Assembly: GCA_030374765.1 (NCBI GenBank)
Contig: JARGXX010000122.1
Span: 36,042-100,041 of the forward strand
DNA: 64,000 nt
Direction of reading: 5' to 3'
DNA from: Agarophyton chilense
Taxonomy: Eukaryota; Rhodophyta; Florideophyceae; Gracilariales; Gracilariaceae
Below, piece by piece: positions 51,711 to 62,966 of this stretch. Numbering within the stretch: the stretch's first letter is position 1; every line of letters starts with the position of its first letter. The notes under the pieces are model-generated. The model was given only the letters and a program-made list of their open reading frames with translations. It was not told where the DNA came from and made no database searches. Position numbers and translations under genes: made by a program.

Positions 51711-54242
51711 TCATAAAAAGTTGACTGGTCTCTTTTGTCGTGTTGTACCGTCCTTCCTGACTTGTTCCAGATATTCTTCTACCAAGTTTGGTACATCGCG
51801 CTGTAGCCTTTCCAATGGGACCCAGTAAGTTTCGTTGTCTTCAAAGCCTTTCCATTTGACCAAGATGTCCAATATGCCGTCTTCCTTTCTGATATTCTGG
51901 AAATCATCGAACACTAGTAGCTCGTTTTCTTGATAATAGAGGTGATTTAGAAGTTTTTTGGTGATTTGAAAATTCTTGTTCCGGAAAAACTTTAACCACC
52001 GGCCGTGCACTAGTTCCTTCTTTCCTGAAAGCAACTGTTCAACTTCGAATATGTATTCACCATTGCAGGTTGTCACTCGATATGGAACTGTCCAGTGTAG
52101 CGAGAGTTTCCTTTTAACTTTCTTCTGTAGCAATTCTTTCAACACAAAGTCGTTCTCAGAAAATTTCACGTTCCGTACTCCCGTTTTCCTCTTGGGTGAT
52201 TCTACCGCTGCTTTTCGTTTCCCCTTAGAATCTATGGCGACTTTTCCGGTGCATGAGCTTTATTGCTTCTCTACGCCGGTTGAATTATCGCAATTGCCTA
52301 ATCTGTGCCTCGGTGATGGACACAATTCCCGACTCTCTTTTGCCTTCAGTGAGTCCGGCGAACGGGCTGTCCTGCTTCAGCCCGGTAAATACTTCGAGTG
52401 GATATCGATTCTTCAATCGCTTCAACGGGGAGTTATTCAGTGCTGACTGCACCGGTGACACCACACTGGGCCATGAGGCGAATGGAAGCTGAAACTCTGA
52501 CAGTAGTGCTTTTGCCGCTCTTGATAGCTCTCTGGACACTACATCAACTATGCCGTTGCTCCAAGATGCGTAGGACAGGGTGTAGTATGCTGACTGTGCA
52601 AATGATCCTTGAGACTACGTGTCACTGTGTTCTTAAAATGACTGGCTTGATAGGAGACCCATATCCTCGAAGTTCCGAAGGCGGCCAACCATTTTATAAG
52701 AAGTTCAGCGGTTACTTCAGCCGTTGCTTCAGTTGTAGGTACGAGCCATAGATAGCCAGAGAAATCGTTTTTGATCACCAGGACGTAGATGTGATGTTTT
52801 TCTCCTTTTCCAATATAGCAGTAGTCGAAATGGATTACTTCGTTGGGTTTTGTAGAGTGAATTGCAAACAATACAGGCCTTCGCACGGTAAATATTGGTC
52901 GAATAGCGAGGCAGTGGATACAGGATGCCACGGAGTCGTTCACATATTTGTCCATACAGTCCCACCAGAAGTGTGTCTCGATGTCTGCCTTTCACACTTC
53001 CTTTGCTCTGTGTCCTGTGGATCCGGTGTGTGCTGCGCTTAAAACTATTAGCTTACAAAGTGTCCCTAACTTCCGAACCCATATAAGCCCTCAACTGTTT
53101 CGCCAAATGCCTTGATTCTGCTTTAAACTGCCTGGTGGCTTCTCTGGACTGCTACGTTGTGTGTGGCGCCATGAGAACAGTCTTGCATGCCCTCAGAGTG
53201 GCTACTTTGACTTTGTCAGGACTTTTTAAGGCCCAACGTGTCATAATATCAGCCCAAACATTCCGTTTCTCCGGTAAATGCTGTATGATATACCTGAAAC
53301 GTTTGAGCTTCATTGCCCATCTCATTAGCTTGCTAGCCGTGTGGCGTTATGTGCCGGGGGTGCAATTGTGTCTTCTTTCGTGTCTCTGTAGGATACACCA
53401 CTGTAGTTACCCTTCTCAGTAGGTACACCGAGGCGGATGATACGCATACCATTGATCGCCGGGCCGACGTTCTCGAGGTGGTCGTCTAAGTTGAATTGTA
53501 TTTCATTGAGCAGGGGGCGTCCAAGAATCACCCCTTTCATACTCTGATCCGTAATGAAGAACTCTAATCCATGCGGAAGTATAAGTATCTTGGTCCTGAG
53601 CAGGGTTTTAACTAGGGGCACCGCCACCCTTTGCTTTGATGTGAACACCATGAGGGCTTCTTCATTGCTCTCAAAAGCAGTCTCGAGTTCGATGGACTCA
53701 GGGAAATTGATGACTTCCAAGTTGCTTCCTGCAATGACTTGCTTCATCAAGTCTTTTGATATAGCACTGTAGTCGGCACCAGAGTCTCTAAGTGTGACTG
53801 CTGCGCCTCTTTCGTCGAGTAAAATGTTTTACCTTTCATTGCTGCTCGGTTGGCTTGATAAACGGGCGACTTTGATGCTCCTCTTCCCCTGCTTCTCTGC
53901 AAATAAATCGTCCAGGAGCTGCTTCCGTTCATCAGCGAAGGTAATACTACATTCTTGGATACGGTGCTTTTTGTCGCAGTTCCTGTTCAGGCAAGTCCTC
54001 GTCCACACAGTACCGTCTGCGGCGGTTTTCTGTGCTCCTGAGTTCGAAGAATCTCGTTTCGAACGTTTGCAACTGCGCTCTATATCTTCGGGTTCACTCT
54101 TCTTCGAAACGTTTCCTCCGTCGCGCTCGTGTCTCCGCTTTATCTGCGCTCGTGCAGTTTCGCCGTTATGTACTTCGACGGAAAGAGCGCTGGCGCGTTT
54201 CATAAAATTGGATATGCTTGCCTTCTTGTAATGCAATGACAT
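51711..54242 (-). pseudogene. Gypsy/chromovirus relic G1 with internal RT deletion
   Basis: Minus strand. Gag end (54242-53829) with zinc knuckle CLNRNC-DKK-H-RIQE-C. Protease with LRDSGADYSAIS near 53785 and ILGRPLLNE near 53520. At about 53330 the protease runs straight into the C-terminal end of RNase H (LMRWAMKLKRFRY, NVWADIMTRW), so RT and most of RNase H are missing. Integrase follows: CIHC, HFDYCYI, then SYQASHFKN where the second catalytic Asp is Tyr, a frameshift, and VQSALNN. The end (52169-51711) holds a chromodomain (LLVFDDF, ILVKWKGF, YWVPLERL, VEEYLEQV), which in chromoviruses guides integration to chromatin. Confidence 0.87.
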
Positions 54243-54672
54243 GTGGGTCAGCGTACGGGTCTCGACTGGTGGTAGCGTGGTAGACCGGGTCCTAAGGTTC
54301 GAATTCTTGATGGCGGCACTCCCAGGGTACTTGGTGCAATGGGCTAGCGTTTACTGCGTATTGCTACAAGTTGGAGCAAAAATAACGATGGCTTGAAGAC
54401 TAATTAATACACCTAATATACCAAAGGGGGTTCTTTAGTATCCTAACTGTGCCCACCTTCATCTAAGGGAGAAGTGTCGCTCGAGCCAAGAGAATAGTAC
54501 TGGCGAGGCGCTGGGATCTCCCTGACACTGTAATGATAATGTATGACATTAATTAAAATAAATTAATAATCTGCCTGAGTCCAGCTGAGGTCGGCCAGTG
54601 GACGTGGCGTCTGTAAGATCCCTCAGGGCCCGGCAGCTTACAGGGCTCAACCGTTATCGTCGCTTCTTCACA
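54227..54672 (+). repeat. tRNA-like dispersed repeat, copy 2 (SINE candidate)
   Basis: Direct-orientation partner of 47518-47963. TGGTAGCGTGG at 54270-54280 and GGTTCGAATTC at 54296-54306. It abuts the coding remains of G1 in mid-gag, which fits insertion of a short element better than a gypsy LTR. Confidence 0.6.
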
Positions 54673-56199
54673 TATCTCCCTCCTTAGGATTCGGCCATTA
54701 CGGCGAAGTCAAGATGGCCTCATCATTGACGGAGAGGACGCGATCTCTTCGTCGCTCCCAGTACCATTGGGCGCGACGGGACGTCGCGTGGTCATCACAT
54801 GCGGGGATGCGACGAAGCGTGAGCTGACAATTGGCGCCGAAGGAAAATTAATTTGCTTAAGGACTGAAACTCCCGCGCGCCGTAGACACTGGCCATAGGT
54901 ACATCGCCGGCGTATTCCTCGTGGCGCGGTATCCCGGTGGTCCCTTGGCTTATTCTCCCCTGACCGTCATTGGGGCCTTCCTTAGTCTTTGCTCTTCCTT
55001 TGGCGACCCTCTGCGCTTCGTTGACCGTGGTTTACGCCTTTCAGTACGTTCAGGTCAATTCCATTCGTCTTTTCATCGCGGTAATTTTTCATTAGTCGCG
55101 CGCGATGCTGAACTCCCGTTATAAGCCCGTCGGATACGCTATTCTCCCTCCCGAAAATATCGCTTCCGTCGGCTCCCCTATCCATTTCCCGGCTGACCAG
55201 CCTGTGGGGAGCGGCGTTATGGCTTCGAAAAACCAAACGGGGAGCTCCTCGGGATACCAAGTGGCTTACGAACGTCACGGGGACTACTACGACCATACAG
55301 TCGGACGGAATCCGCGGGTAATGCGTCATATCATTCTTCCGTACTCAGTAGAAGAATCCTAAAGGTTCGGTCATATGTATCTCGGTGCCCGAAGGTTTTC
55401 CAAAATACCCGAATTTTGGAAGGGCAGCATGAATGCGCCCAGCGTCTCGTAATATAACCGATGCTTTCATTGTCCTGTGGATCTACGTTCGGCGACGCTA
55501 TATCGCACCCTAATCCAAGCGGACATGCCGTGCGTCCGCTACGAGGAGGAAGCCGAATACCAGTTCAGGGTGACCAAACTCCTTTCGGACCTATAAACAG
55601 AGTTCATCCCGCCTCATATGCGATTTACTCCGGCGGGTCACAACCTTTTGGCGCTTATATGCTTCCGGCCGCTGTATGACCGCCTGTTTTTGGATGTCTA
55701 ATAGGGTCTATCGGAACGAGATAAACGAGCCCGTGTCGTACAATCTCCTCTGGGGTCTGCTACTGTCTTGTCTCAGGAGCGTGCTGACGCTCAATGTCAG
55801 AAGGTAGACATGATAAAGATTGATGGTAACAGGGCACCGTGAAAACCCGCAGGGGCAAACTGCGGGGCAACTAGCCTACACCGTTTAGGTGAACGATGGT
55901 AGGCGTCTACGCGCGGTAAAACCTATATGGTACTTGAGAAACAATGAACCAAAAGGTATACTCGTGACCCAAGTAGTGCCTGTGTTTCTCAGACTAGGGT
56001 GGAGGAGGTGCAGTTCCTTATATGCAGTGGACTGCACCCTCCAGATCACCCGGAAGATGCCAGCAAGGCACGGTCTTTGACCTAGTGTCAGAGACCTGGC
56101 CATCACTGGCTACAGTGCCAGATGGCCACTCCACTACTGAATTACTCACAATCACTCAACCAGAAGGTACATGTCAACACTACACGTGGCTGACAACAC
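54673..56199. other. Unassigned GC-rich stretch
   Basis: Holds several medium open frames on both strands (plus 55105-55362, plus 55461-55679, minus 55329-54982), none recognised. TTGGCGCCGAAGG at 54831-54843 resembles a plant-type gypsy primer-binding site, but no RT follows. GGTGCAGT and ACTGCACC at 56007-56038 form an 8-bp hairpin with a 16-base loop. Confidence 0.35.
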
Positions 56200-56556
56200 C
56201 TAGATGATAACTCGCCCGGAGCTGCGTGGCTGATGATCCCTCGCATCCATCACCGACAAGGTCAGTGTAGTATATCGACAATCTCAAAGGTCAAACCTTC
56301 TGCCACTATACGACAGCCCGATGGTCGTTTGCGTCAATCCCTGGGGTTCTTCTTTGGTTGGCATCAGGTGAAGCTTCACTATCACACAAATACAACATGT
56401 AAGCGTGAGAAATACATTTCAAAAACGTTTGCCACGGCATAATGTCAACGATTCATGGTACAGCCACTAAGAATACTAATACAAAAACATTGGGCATTTG
56501 CAACAAGAGAAGATGAATCGCATCAACAAGAACATTCTAATACTCTTCCGCCTTCA
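56200..56556 (-). repeat. 3' LTR of element B (approximate)
   Basis: 56360-56556 aligns with 61170-61380 (shared TACAACAT-TAAGCGTG, TTGCCACG, GGTACAGCCA, GAATAC-AATAC, CATTCTAATA). The part closest to the RNase H gene is only weakly similar, so the inner boundary is a guess. Confidence 0.6.
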
Positions 56557-56778
56557 ACCAAAATGTTTCTCGGATCTTTTAGTTTCGGAAATATCCTGAG
56601 AGTTGAAGTTGAGTTTGTCAGTAAATAGCGTAAGCTGAAGAGCGTCTATCTTCTTTGTGAGTAGATCTGCAAGGTTGGAGTTTCCAGGAACCCAAGATAT
56701 TTTGTCCACTGCACCAGTCTAAAATTCATATTGGACGCAGCTAACTTCTCCGCGAATAGACTTGGCGATAGAGTTTTT

Positions 56779-57447
56779 CTACGTCAAGAGTGATGTGATT
56801 GAATCTTTGGATTCAACTGCAATTCTCAGTTTGACATCCATATCTAACAGCTCCGGGTATGCCTTAGAGATAGTCCTGCCTTCATCAATGCCTTCAGAAG
56901 CGGCAAAAATCTCGGCTGCTGGAACGCTTTTAACTGGGCGCTCTGCCTTGTGAAAGAGCCACGAGATGGTATAATCAATAGAACTGCTTTTCATTTCACC
57001 TACAAGTAGACCAGTTAGAACTCCAAGTTGACCACAAGCATCAGTACGTGATGCATCAACAAATACTAAGACGCTGATCTCATGCTGTTTGTTATCTGTC
57101 GGCCTAGGGTGTGCGATTGTTTTTCCAAGCTTTTTAAGCTTTGCAAAAAATATTAACTGGTTGAACAAAATGGCAGACCTTAAGATCGGGTGCTTTTTGC
57201 TGTAGATAGCTCGCATAGAATGAGCAAAAAGGCGATGCAGCAGTTCCGATCCATCCAAGGGAACTGTTGGTTGAGGCAAATAATGACTTCTCAATCTGGT
57301 TGAGTGGTTCGTCAGAATGCTTGCGACGTTGTCTGGAGAAGGGATACTCAGTAACAGCTTCCATTTTGTCGTCGGCGTCAGTCTCAATGGTAAGGTCACC
57401 ATTTTGAATAGTGTTAATCTCAAAGAAACGTAGCTTTCCTGGTCCAT
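56779..57447 (-). pseudogene. Element B RNase H
   Basis: Contains VLVFVDASR (first Asp), DYTISWLFHKAERPVKS, PAAEIFAASEGIDEG and AVESKDSITSL, aligned with the element A RNase H; the expected Asp of LDSKD is Glu here. The frame stops at SLLT, and IxWVPG-like sequence appears downstream in another frame (56680-56710). Confidence 0.82.
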
Positions 57448-58366
57448 GCATCACATCACCAAACTTGAATCGTTTGTCAAATTCCATCATACCACGTTTC
57501 ACACCGTTGGCATCACCTGCAACGTTCAAGTCATCTACAATTTTTGCGACAATTAGTCCCAACCTTCCGTTTTCTTTTTGAAAGAAGAGCTGGGGCACGT
57601 GAGCTGACTGAGTGAGTCCAATTTCAAACATAATATTGTCGGACTGGTTCTACCATTTATCATTGGCATTTGAAAGCCCGTATGCAGCTGTCAACAACAA
57701 CCATAGATTAGTAGATTTCATTCGGCTTTCTTTGGGAGGGCGCACATAGACATTTCTCTGCGCCTCACCGGTCTGCAAAAATGCAGAGTTTACATCAGCC
57801 CTGCAAATGTTCCATCGGAATAAAGATGCTATGGACTCGAGAATCCAAAGACCTGTAGGTGGACACGTTATACAGTCTTTGCTTAGGACGATCCTTAAGT
57901 CATCTTCGCTACCATGAGGTGCTATTCGTGCTTTTAGCTTCAAAGAGCCATCGTCATTAGTCTTGATTTTGTAAAGTGTGTGACTATTGATTATATTTGA
58001 GTTCGGAGGAACTTCGTCGTGTGTGACAGGGCGCACAGTCTTGATGAAGGTTTCCTCTTCTAACTTGTATGAATTGACTAGAGGGTATTGGTGGAACCCT
58101 TGTGCGTGATGCTTGAGGAATGGCTTATTCCCGAAATGCTTTACCATTGACGACTGAACAGCTTTCTCAGTGCTAGTGACTTGTAAATCAGGCAGTGTTG
58201 AACTAGAGCTAGAGCTAGCTGTAAGTGCATTGTTGTAGTTCCAAACTTCCTTTATCATATCTCGGAGTTCTTTGTCGCCGTCCTCATAATAGGTGTTTAG
58301 ACGACCATCTTCGTCTGCTGAATGCACAGTTCCTGGATAAAAATGCGCAGCCATGGGCCAGAGCAC
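57134..58366 (-). pseudogene. Element B Tudor-like segment and reverse transcriptase
   Basis: Same minus frame over 58366-57134, broken by one TAG after ANDKW near 57650 (element A has Gln there). The N-terminal part has FYPGTV and YYEDGD, the remains of the Tudor-like module. RT: KARIAPHG, ICRADVNSAFLQTGEAQRNV with the first Asp, LLLTAAYGL, KIVDDLNVAG. Confidence 0.83.
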
Positions 58367-58472
58367 TGAAAAAATGTGTCCAACTGTCGGTTTATCATAC
58401 GGACAGTCCGTCGATAGTACATCATCAGCAGCTGCATTCTCATGATACGATGTAGCCTGAGAGTCAAAACAT

Positions 58473-59665
58473 CTACTTGGTACTATAGTCCGGACTTGCT
58501 TCGGCAGTCGTTACAGGCAACGTGCCTGCAGAACTACGCTGTTCAATAGAGAGTTCATCTATCGAGCCCATTCCTTCCTGTACTAGTTGGGCGAAGCTCT
58601 CTTTAGAAAGTGCTGGCCAGGTATCTTCAAAGGCGGCAATAATTTCCCGACCCTTGCGTCCTGGAACGGTCACTGAGCGAGCAGCTCTGTTGAATAAGAG
58701 GATCGGTTTGGGATCCGTCCACTTTCCTCTCTTTTCATAGTCTTTCTTTTGGTTGACGTCAACAAGTCACCAACTGCGATTGGTGGTTCAGTCACAGAAT
58801 TTGAGCGAAGAATTAGCGCTAGTTTGCGGCGTTTTTGTAGCTGGTCACGAGCAATGCGAACATCGTCAGGTATAGCAGTTTTGTTAGGCTCGGCGGCAAT
58901 AGGATTTGAGAAGCCTTTCGCTAGTTCAAATGCAGACAAGGTGTTGTTACCGTAAAGATCGTTAGAAATACACAGAGGCTTGTATGCAGCTACTTTGGGG
59001 TCAAACTCGGAACCAGCATCCTCTTTTAGGTTAATAAAGATGCTGCGAAAGATGTTATGCTTAGACACTATCGCATTTTTCGAGTGCCTGCCAGGAGGCA
59101 CTCGATGAATCGGTATTCCAAGCTTCTTGGCGTAGCGCTTGAACGATCCGACTTGGAAGGCTTTGTCTGCACGAATAGAGTCAGGGTACCAGAACTGGGA
59201 TAACCAGGAGGCTTCAAAGGCAAAAATAGCCTCTGCAAGACTTGTTGAAGTTACTACAAGAGCACTTGAACATCTTGTAATTAGATCCATCAAGTGCATT
59301 TGCAGCATCTCATTTAAAAAAAAAAGATCGACACATAAAACCTCGTTGAAGTTCTTAGAAAGGGAACTAATGGAGACCTTGAGACTGGGCTGCGGCACCG
59401 CTGCGGAGCGACAAGCAGTGCAGCGATTGATCATTTCCGTGAGCTACGACTTTACGGTCTCAATCCAGATTCCATTCCTCTCTAGCAAGAGCTTGTAGTC
59501 ACTATAGCTTGCATGGCAACATACGTGTTTGTAGGCCTTGTCTATAATCTTCTTTACATCACACCATGGTGTGGTGTCAAGAGTTACTGCAGAGGCTCGA
59601 AAGAGTAGAGCCGTCATTGCAGTGAGATGTAAAGATTCCCAATGCCGAGTAGCTAAGGAAGCCAT
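58473..59665 (-). pseudogene. Element B integrase with in-frame UAG
   Basis: HVCCH (59560 region) is followed, after LLLERNGIW and a TAG at 59446-59444, by CTAC in the same frame. The stop again lies inside the HHCC zinc-binding module. Core: LCVDLFF, then RADKAF, then AIVSKHN, where the catalytic Glu is Val. ISNDLYGN and the SH3-like tail follow in one frame (no -1 shift here), then a frameshift near 58670. Confidence 0.83.
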
Positions 59666-59744
59666 TATTGATTATGGAAAGGTGGTCTCGGTGTCCGTGA
59701 GAGACGAACATAAGTGCATTTCTGCCTATGTGCTCGGTATTAGC

Positions 59745-60990
59745 TTATCGAGTCACGTTTCTTCTAATGACCCACTGGGGTGATCCGTCTAGAACAAGGT
59801 GCTTGATCCGAACTGAATTACCGTGGTCAGATGTCGCAGTGAGGGCAATTGATCCTAGTATGTGACGTGCTGAACTGGTGTGCCGGCCAGTTCCGTACTG
59901 CCAGTTCGTGTGTCCGTTGAGTGCCAGGGGTATGGCATCTAGCTTCGGGTTAGCTGGCAATCCGATGTGATCGGCTAGTAAGTTCAGTTCTATTGATCCA
60001 ATTGCGGAGAACGATGCTTCGTCGCCAAGCAGTGGTCCGAGTTCGACCAGAGATGTATCGGTACTGGCGGATGAGCTAGTCAGAGTTGCCATATTAAATG
60101 AGACAGTCTTCCTCTTAGACTTGTCTCTGCTGTGCTGATCATGGTAAGGTGTGTTTCCAGTGTAATTAGAGTGACGACCGTTTTCTTTTGACCCAGATGG
60201 GGCATCAAATGACTTCATATGCGATGGGAATGAGCCGTCGGGATTGTGGTTGCTCCTCCAGTGTCCATATTTTCTGCATTCATCACAGGGATACTTTAAA
60301 ATGGAAGATTGTCCCTTGTAACGGCTTCTGTGACTGCGAGGATGTTCTCGAGTATGGCTTGTTCCAGCAGAGCTGGCAACAAGCGATCCAATTTCGCTGT
60401 TTGGGGAGGTCTTATCGCAGTGCTTAATGACCGAGGCTACTGATTGATCCGTGATAGAGTTGATAAACTCTTCATTCGACGACTGCAAAATGAGGTTCTC
60501 ATCAGATGATTCGCCTGCTGCCATAACGGAAACCCGTTTGGAGTCATCAATGGCGGAATTAGATAGTAGCATTAAAGCAGTAATGCACTCGGGTAGCCTG
60601 GTAGTAGAAGATATGGAGTTGAACTTTGGAACTTGTGTCGAGAATCGAGACTCGAAGTTCTTCATGGTCTCGGTGCTGCAACGGCGAGTATTCCATAGCA
60701 TATTGAGCGCGGGAAGCTTCACTTACTATAGAGAGGGCATCCTTCTGATATATATTGCCCACGAAGAAGTCTACTTCCCAATCTTCAATCAGCTCAGTCT
60801 GTGACATTCCAGTGCGAAGATCTTTTGCACGGCCATAAAATTGAGATTTGATACAAACAGCCTGCATTGCTGTCGGCATCTTGCTGCTATTAGAGTCTGG
60901 GAGAGTTTTGTGAAACGTCTGCCAGAGCTTGACTGCATCTTGATATTCTTCCTGGTCACCCCTCCCATCAGTCCATGGAGGGGATCTCAC
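59745..60990 (-). pseudogene. Element B Gag and protease
   Basis: 60990-60559 and 60722-59745 in different frames together match element A Gag (PWTDG, DQEEY, YGRAKDL; later FESRFSTQV, RVSVMAA). Knuckle C-x2-C-x4-H-x4-H (CDECRKYGHWRSNH). The protease site reads GDEA instead of DDGA, so it is dead. TAA after VIRRNVTR. Confidence 0.82.
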
Positions 60991-61033
60991 ATCCCAGGAG
61001 AACTTGGTCCTAGACGAAAAGTTGGCTTAGAAT

Positions 61034-61047
61034 GCTGGGCCCATCAC
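61034..61047 (-). promoter_or_regulatory. Primer-binding site of element B
   Basis: On the minus strand GTGATGGGCCCAGC, one mismatch from the tRNA-iMet anticodon-arm complement seen in element A. The ATG within it is the likely ancestral Gag start. Confidence 0.7.
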
Positions 61048-61380
61048 TAAAAATAATTAGACTGCGCCTTCGTGCTTGGTCGAGCTAGTCGACTGAGAAC
61101 GACAAATTCAAGTGCGTTCTGTCAGTGTAAAACAAATTCCGCATTGAGAGAGAGGTCTCTACCTCTTCCCTCTGGTTTACCAACTACAAACATGGTGATT
61201 TGTAAGGACACACAATTACAACATATAAGCGTGCGCAATACATTACAAAAACTGTTGCCACGAAATAATATCAACGAGTCACGGTACAGCCATGAAGAAT
61301 ACAAATACGAAAAGATGGGGCGGTTGCATCAAGAGAAGGTCAGTTTCATCAACCTACCATTCTAATAGAAGCATTCACGT
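61048..61380 (-). repeat. 5' LTR of element B (approximate)
   Basis: On the minus strand it begins near TGAATGC and ends just before the primer-binding site. See the 3' LTR for shared motifs. Confidence 0.6.
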
Positions 61381-62966
61381 TAGTCGGTTATCACAGTTTT
61401 TATGAATATAATCCGTTCATTGTAACAATTCCTATCATTGTCGATGACAGTACACATTCTTCTTTAGTGCTCAGTCTGCTTTTTCCCTTATTAAGATTTC
61501 TACACCAATCGTGCATTTGACTAACTTTACTTCTTCAATCAACACTTTTCTTTGAAAAACAAAGTATTGAGAGTGCTACCAAATAAAAGAAGAAGCTTAT
61601 TTATCTTCGTAATCATCTTCGAGAACTCATACAAGTGCGTACGTTAAGTTTTTTTCAAACTCTTTGTAAGATTTTAAGTTGTGGTCGAGATCTGTTTGGC
61701 TACGTTTCCCCTTTCCAAAACAGTTTTAACACTACAGTCAAAGAACGTGGTATTTCTTTGTCATCGCAGATATTTCGAAATATTTACAGTGCTTCCTTCC
61801 AGTTATCAGTAGTTGTTTCGTTATGAATATTTAAAGGAGCCTGCCAATTTGGGCAAACTGTATATCAGATGAGACGTTCAGTCTAACCAGAGCTAGGGCT
61901 GCCCGCACATGGGAAGAGAGGCGGCCTGAGCCGGAAGCAGCCACTAGTATTGCGTGCTTTTTCTCAGCCGTTCCACTGGCTTTGGCTCAGCCGTGCCATC
62001 GTCTCATAACTCGCTTCGGCACGAGAACTCTCAGTAAAAATAATAGAGAAAGCTGGCCGCTGCTTCCAACTGCGAACAGATCCAGCACTGTTTGTGCAGC
62101 CAATGAGAAAGGAGCCACTGACGTCTTTTCATTGGCTGCCCGCCGTAGTAGGAACGGTCAGGCGGTCGCCGGCGCCTCCACTTAATGAGCCCGAGAATCG
62201 CGACGCTCCCGTACTTAATCCCGGACTCTGTTCACATCCTCGTATGGTGCGACTCACACATCTTCAGTCGTAGCTTCAGTCTCAACTTCACTCACAGCTT
62301 CAGCCGTAGCTTCAACAGCACCTCGAGCAAATAGCTTCAGCGGGTTTTTGCAGTGTTCCCAAGCGCGACTCAAACAACTATCTCAGTCGCAGCTTTAACA
62401 GCAGCTTCAGCTCCAGTGTCAGATTCTTCAGCCAAGGAAATGTTTGAGCTTTTGCCTTCGTATCGTCTTTCGGACGAAATACCCATGAAAGCACCCAGAG
62501 ACCAATAGCCCATTTTACAAGCCGAGGGGATGCTTCGGCTATGAGATGCTCGCTTGAGCTTTACCATCTTGTGAATCTCAGAACTGCCCTCGGTTGTAAT
62601 CGGATATGTACATTTCTACGGAGCGCTACAACTATCTACTGCACCAAACTCACCTTCAGACCTCCATGTCGTCCCCATCGGCACCTTGCGACACATTACC
62701 ATCTTCCGCATCTCCTGAATCGGTCTCTGTACTGCTCAAAACTCAACTTGATCTTCCGATGACTTCTTGCACCTCCCGCCGCACTGCGGTACATCTTGCG
62801 TCGGCAACCGGCCCGTCGAAACTCAGTGGTCGATACTGTCTTCTCTCCCGGCTTCTGTGACTCACTGCAACATTTCCGATAGGACTTTCCCAAAGGCGAA
62901 TGGTGACCGAGTACCCGGTGTCATTGAACCCAGATCGTTGCCTTGACTTCTCCGCACGCTGTGCTG
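61381..62966. other. Sequence downstream of the retinoblastoma-related gene
   Basis: No recognisable gene. 62240-62420 has many imperfect short repeats around AGCTTCAGC; read on the minus strand they give Ala/Glu/Val-rich peptides in shifting frames. 61930-62210 is locally GC-rich. The stretch may include the 3' untranslated region of the minus-strand gene starting at 62967. Confidence 0.4.

Larger units (their letters stand above)
56200..61380 (-). mobile_element. Degenerate LTR retrotransposon B, relative of element A
   Basis: Minus strand, same order and same peculiarities as A: Gag ATG inside a GATGGGCCCAGC primer-binding site, CCHH knuckle, UAG in the integrase zinc-binding module, I-V-D-D in RT. 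Gag, integrase, RT and RNase H are broken by several stops and shifts. LTRs are diverged from each other, so the insertion is old. Confidence 0.85.

Noticed and set aside
54227..54672. Direct repeat as the 5' LTR of gypsy relic G1
   Set aside because: It abuts mid-gag with no primer-binding site or Gag N-terminus between, and has tRNA-like motifs.
31196..59446. UAG reassigned to an amino acid in this genome
   Set aside because: Single UAGs interrupt several frames, but the same relics also carry UAA and UGA stops, and nothing outside retroelements supports reassignment. Local readthrough or decay is simpler.
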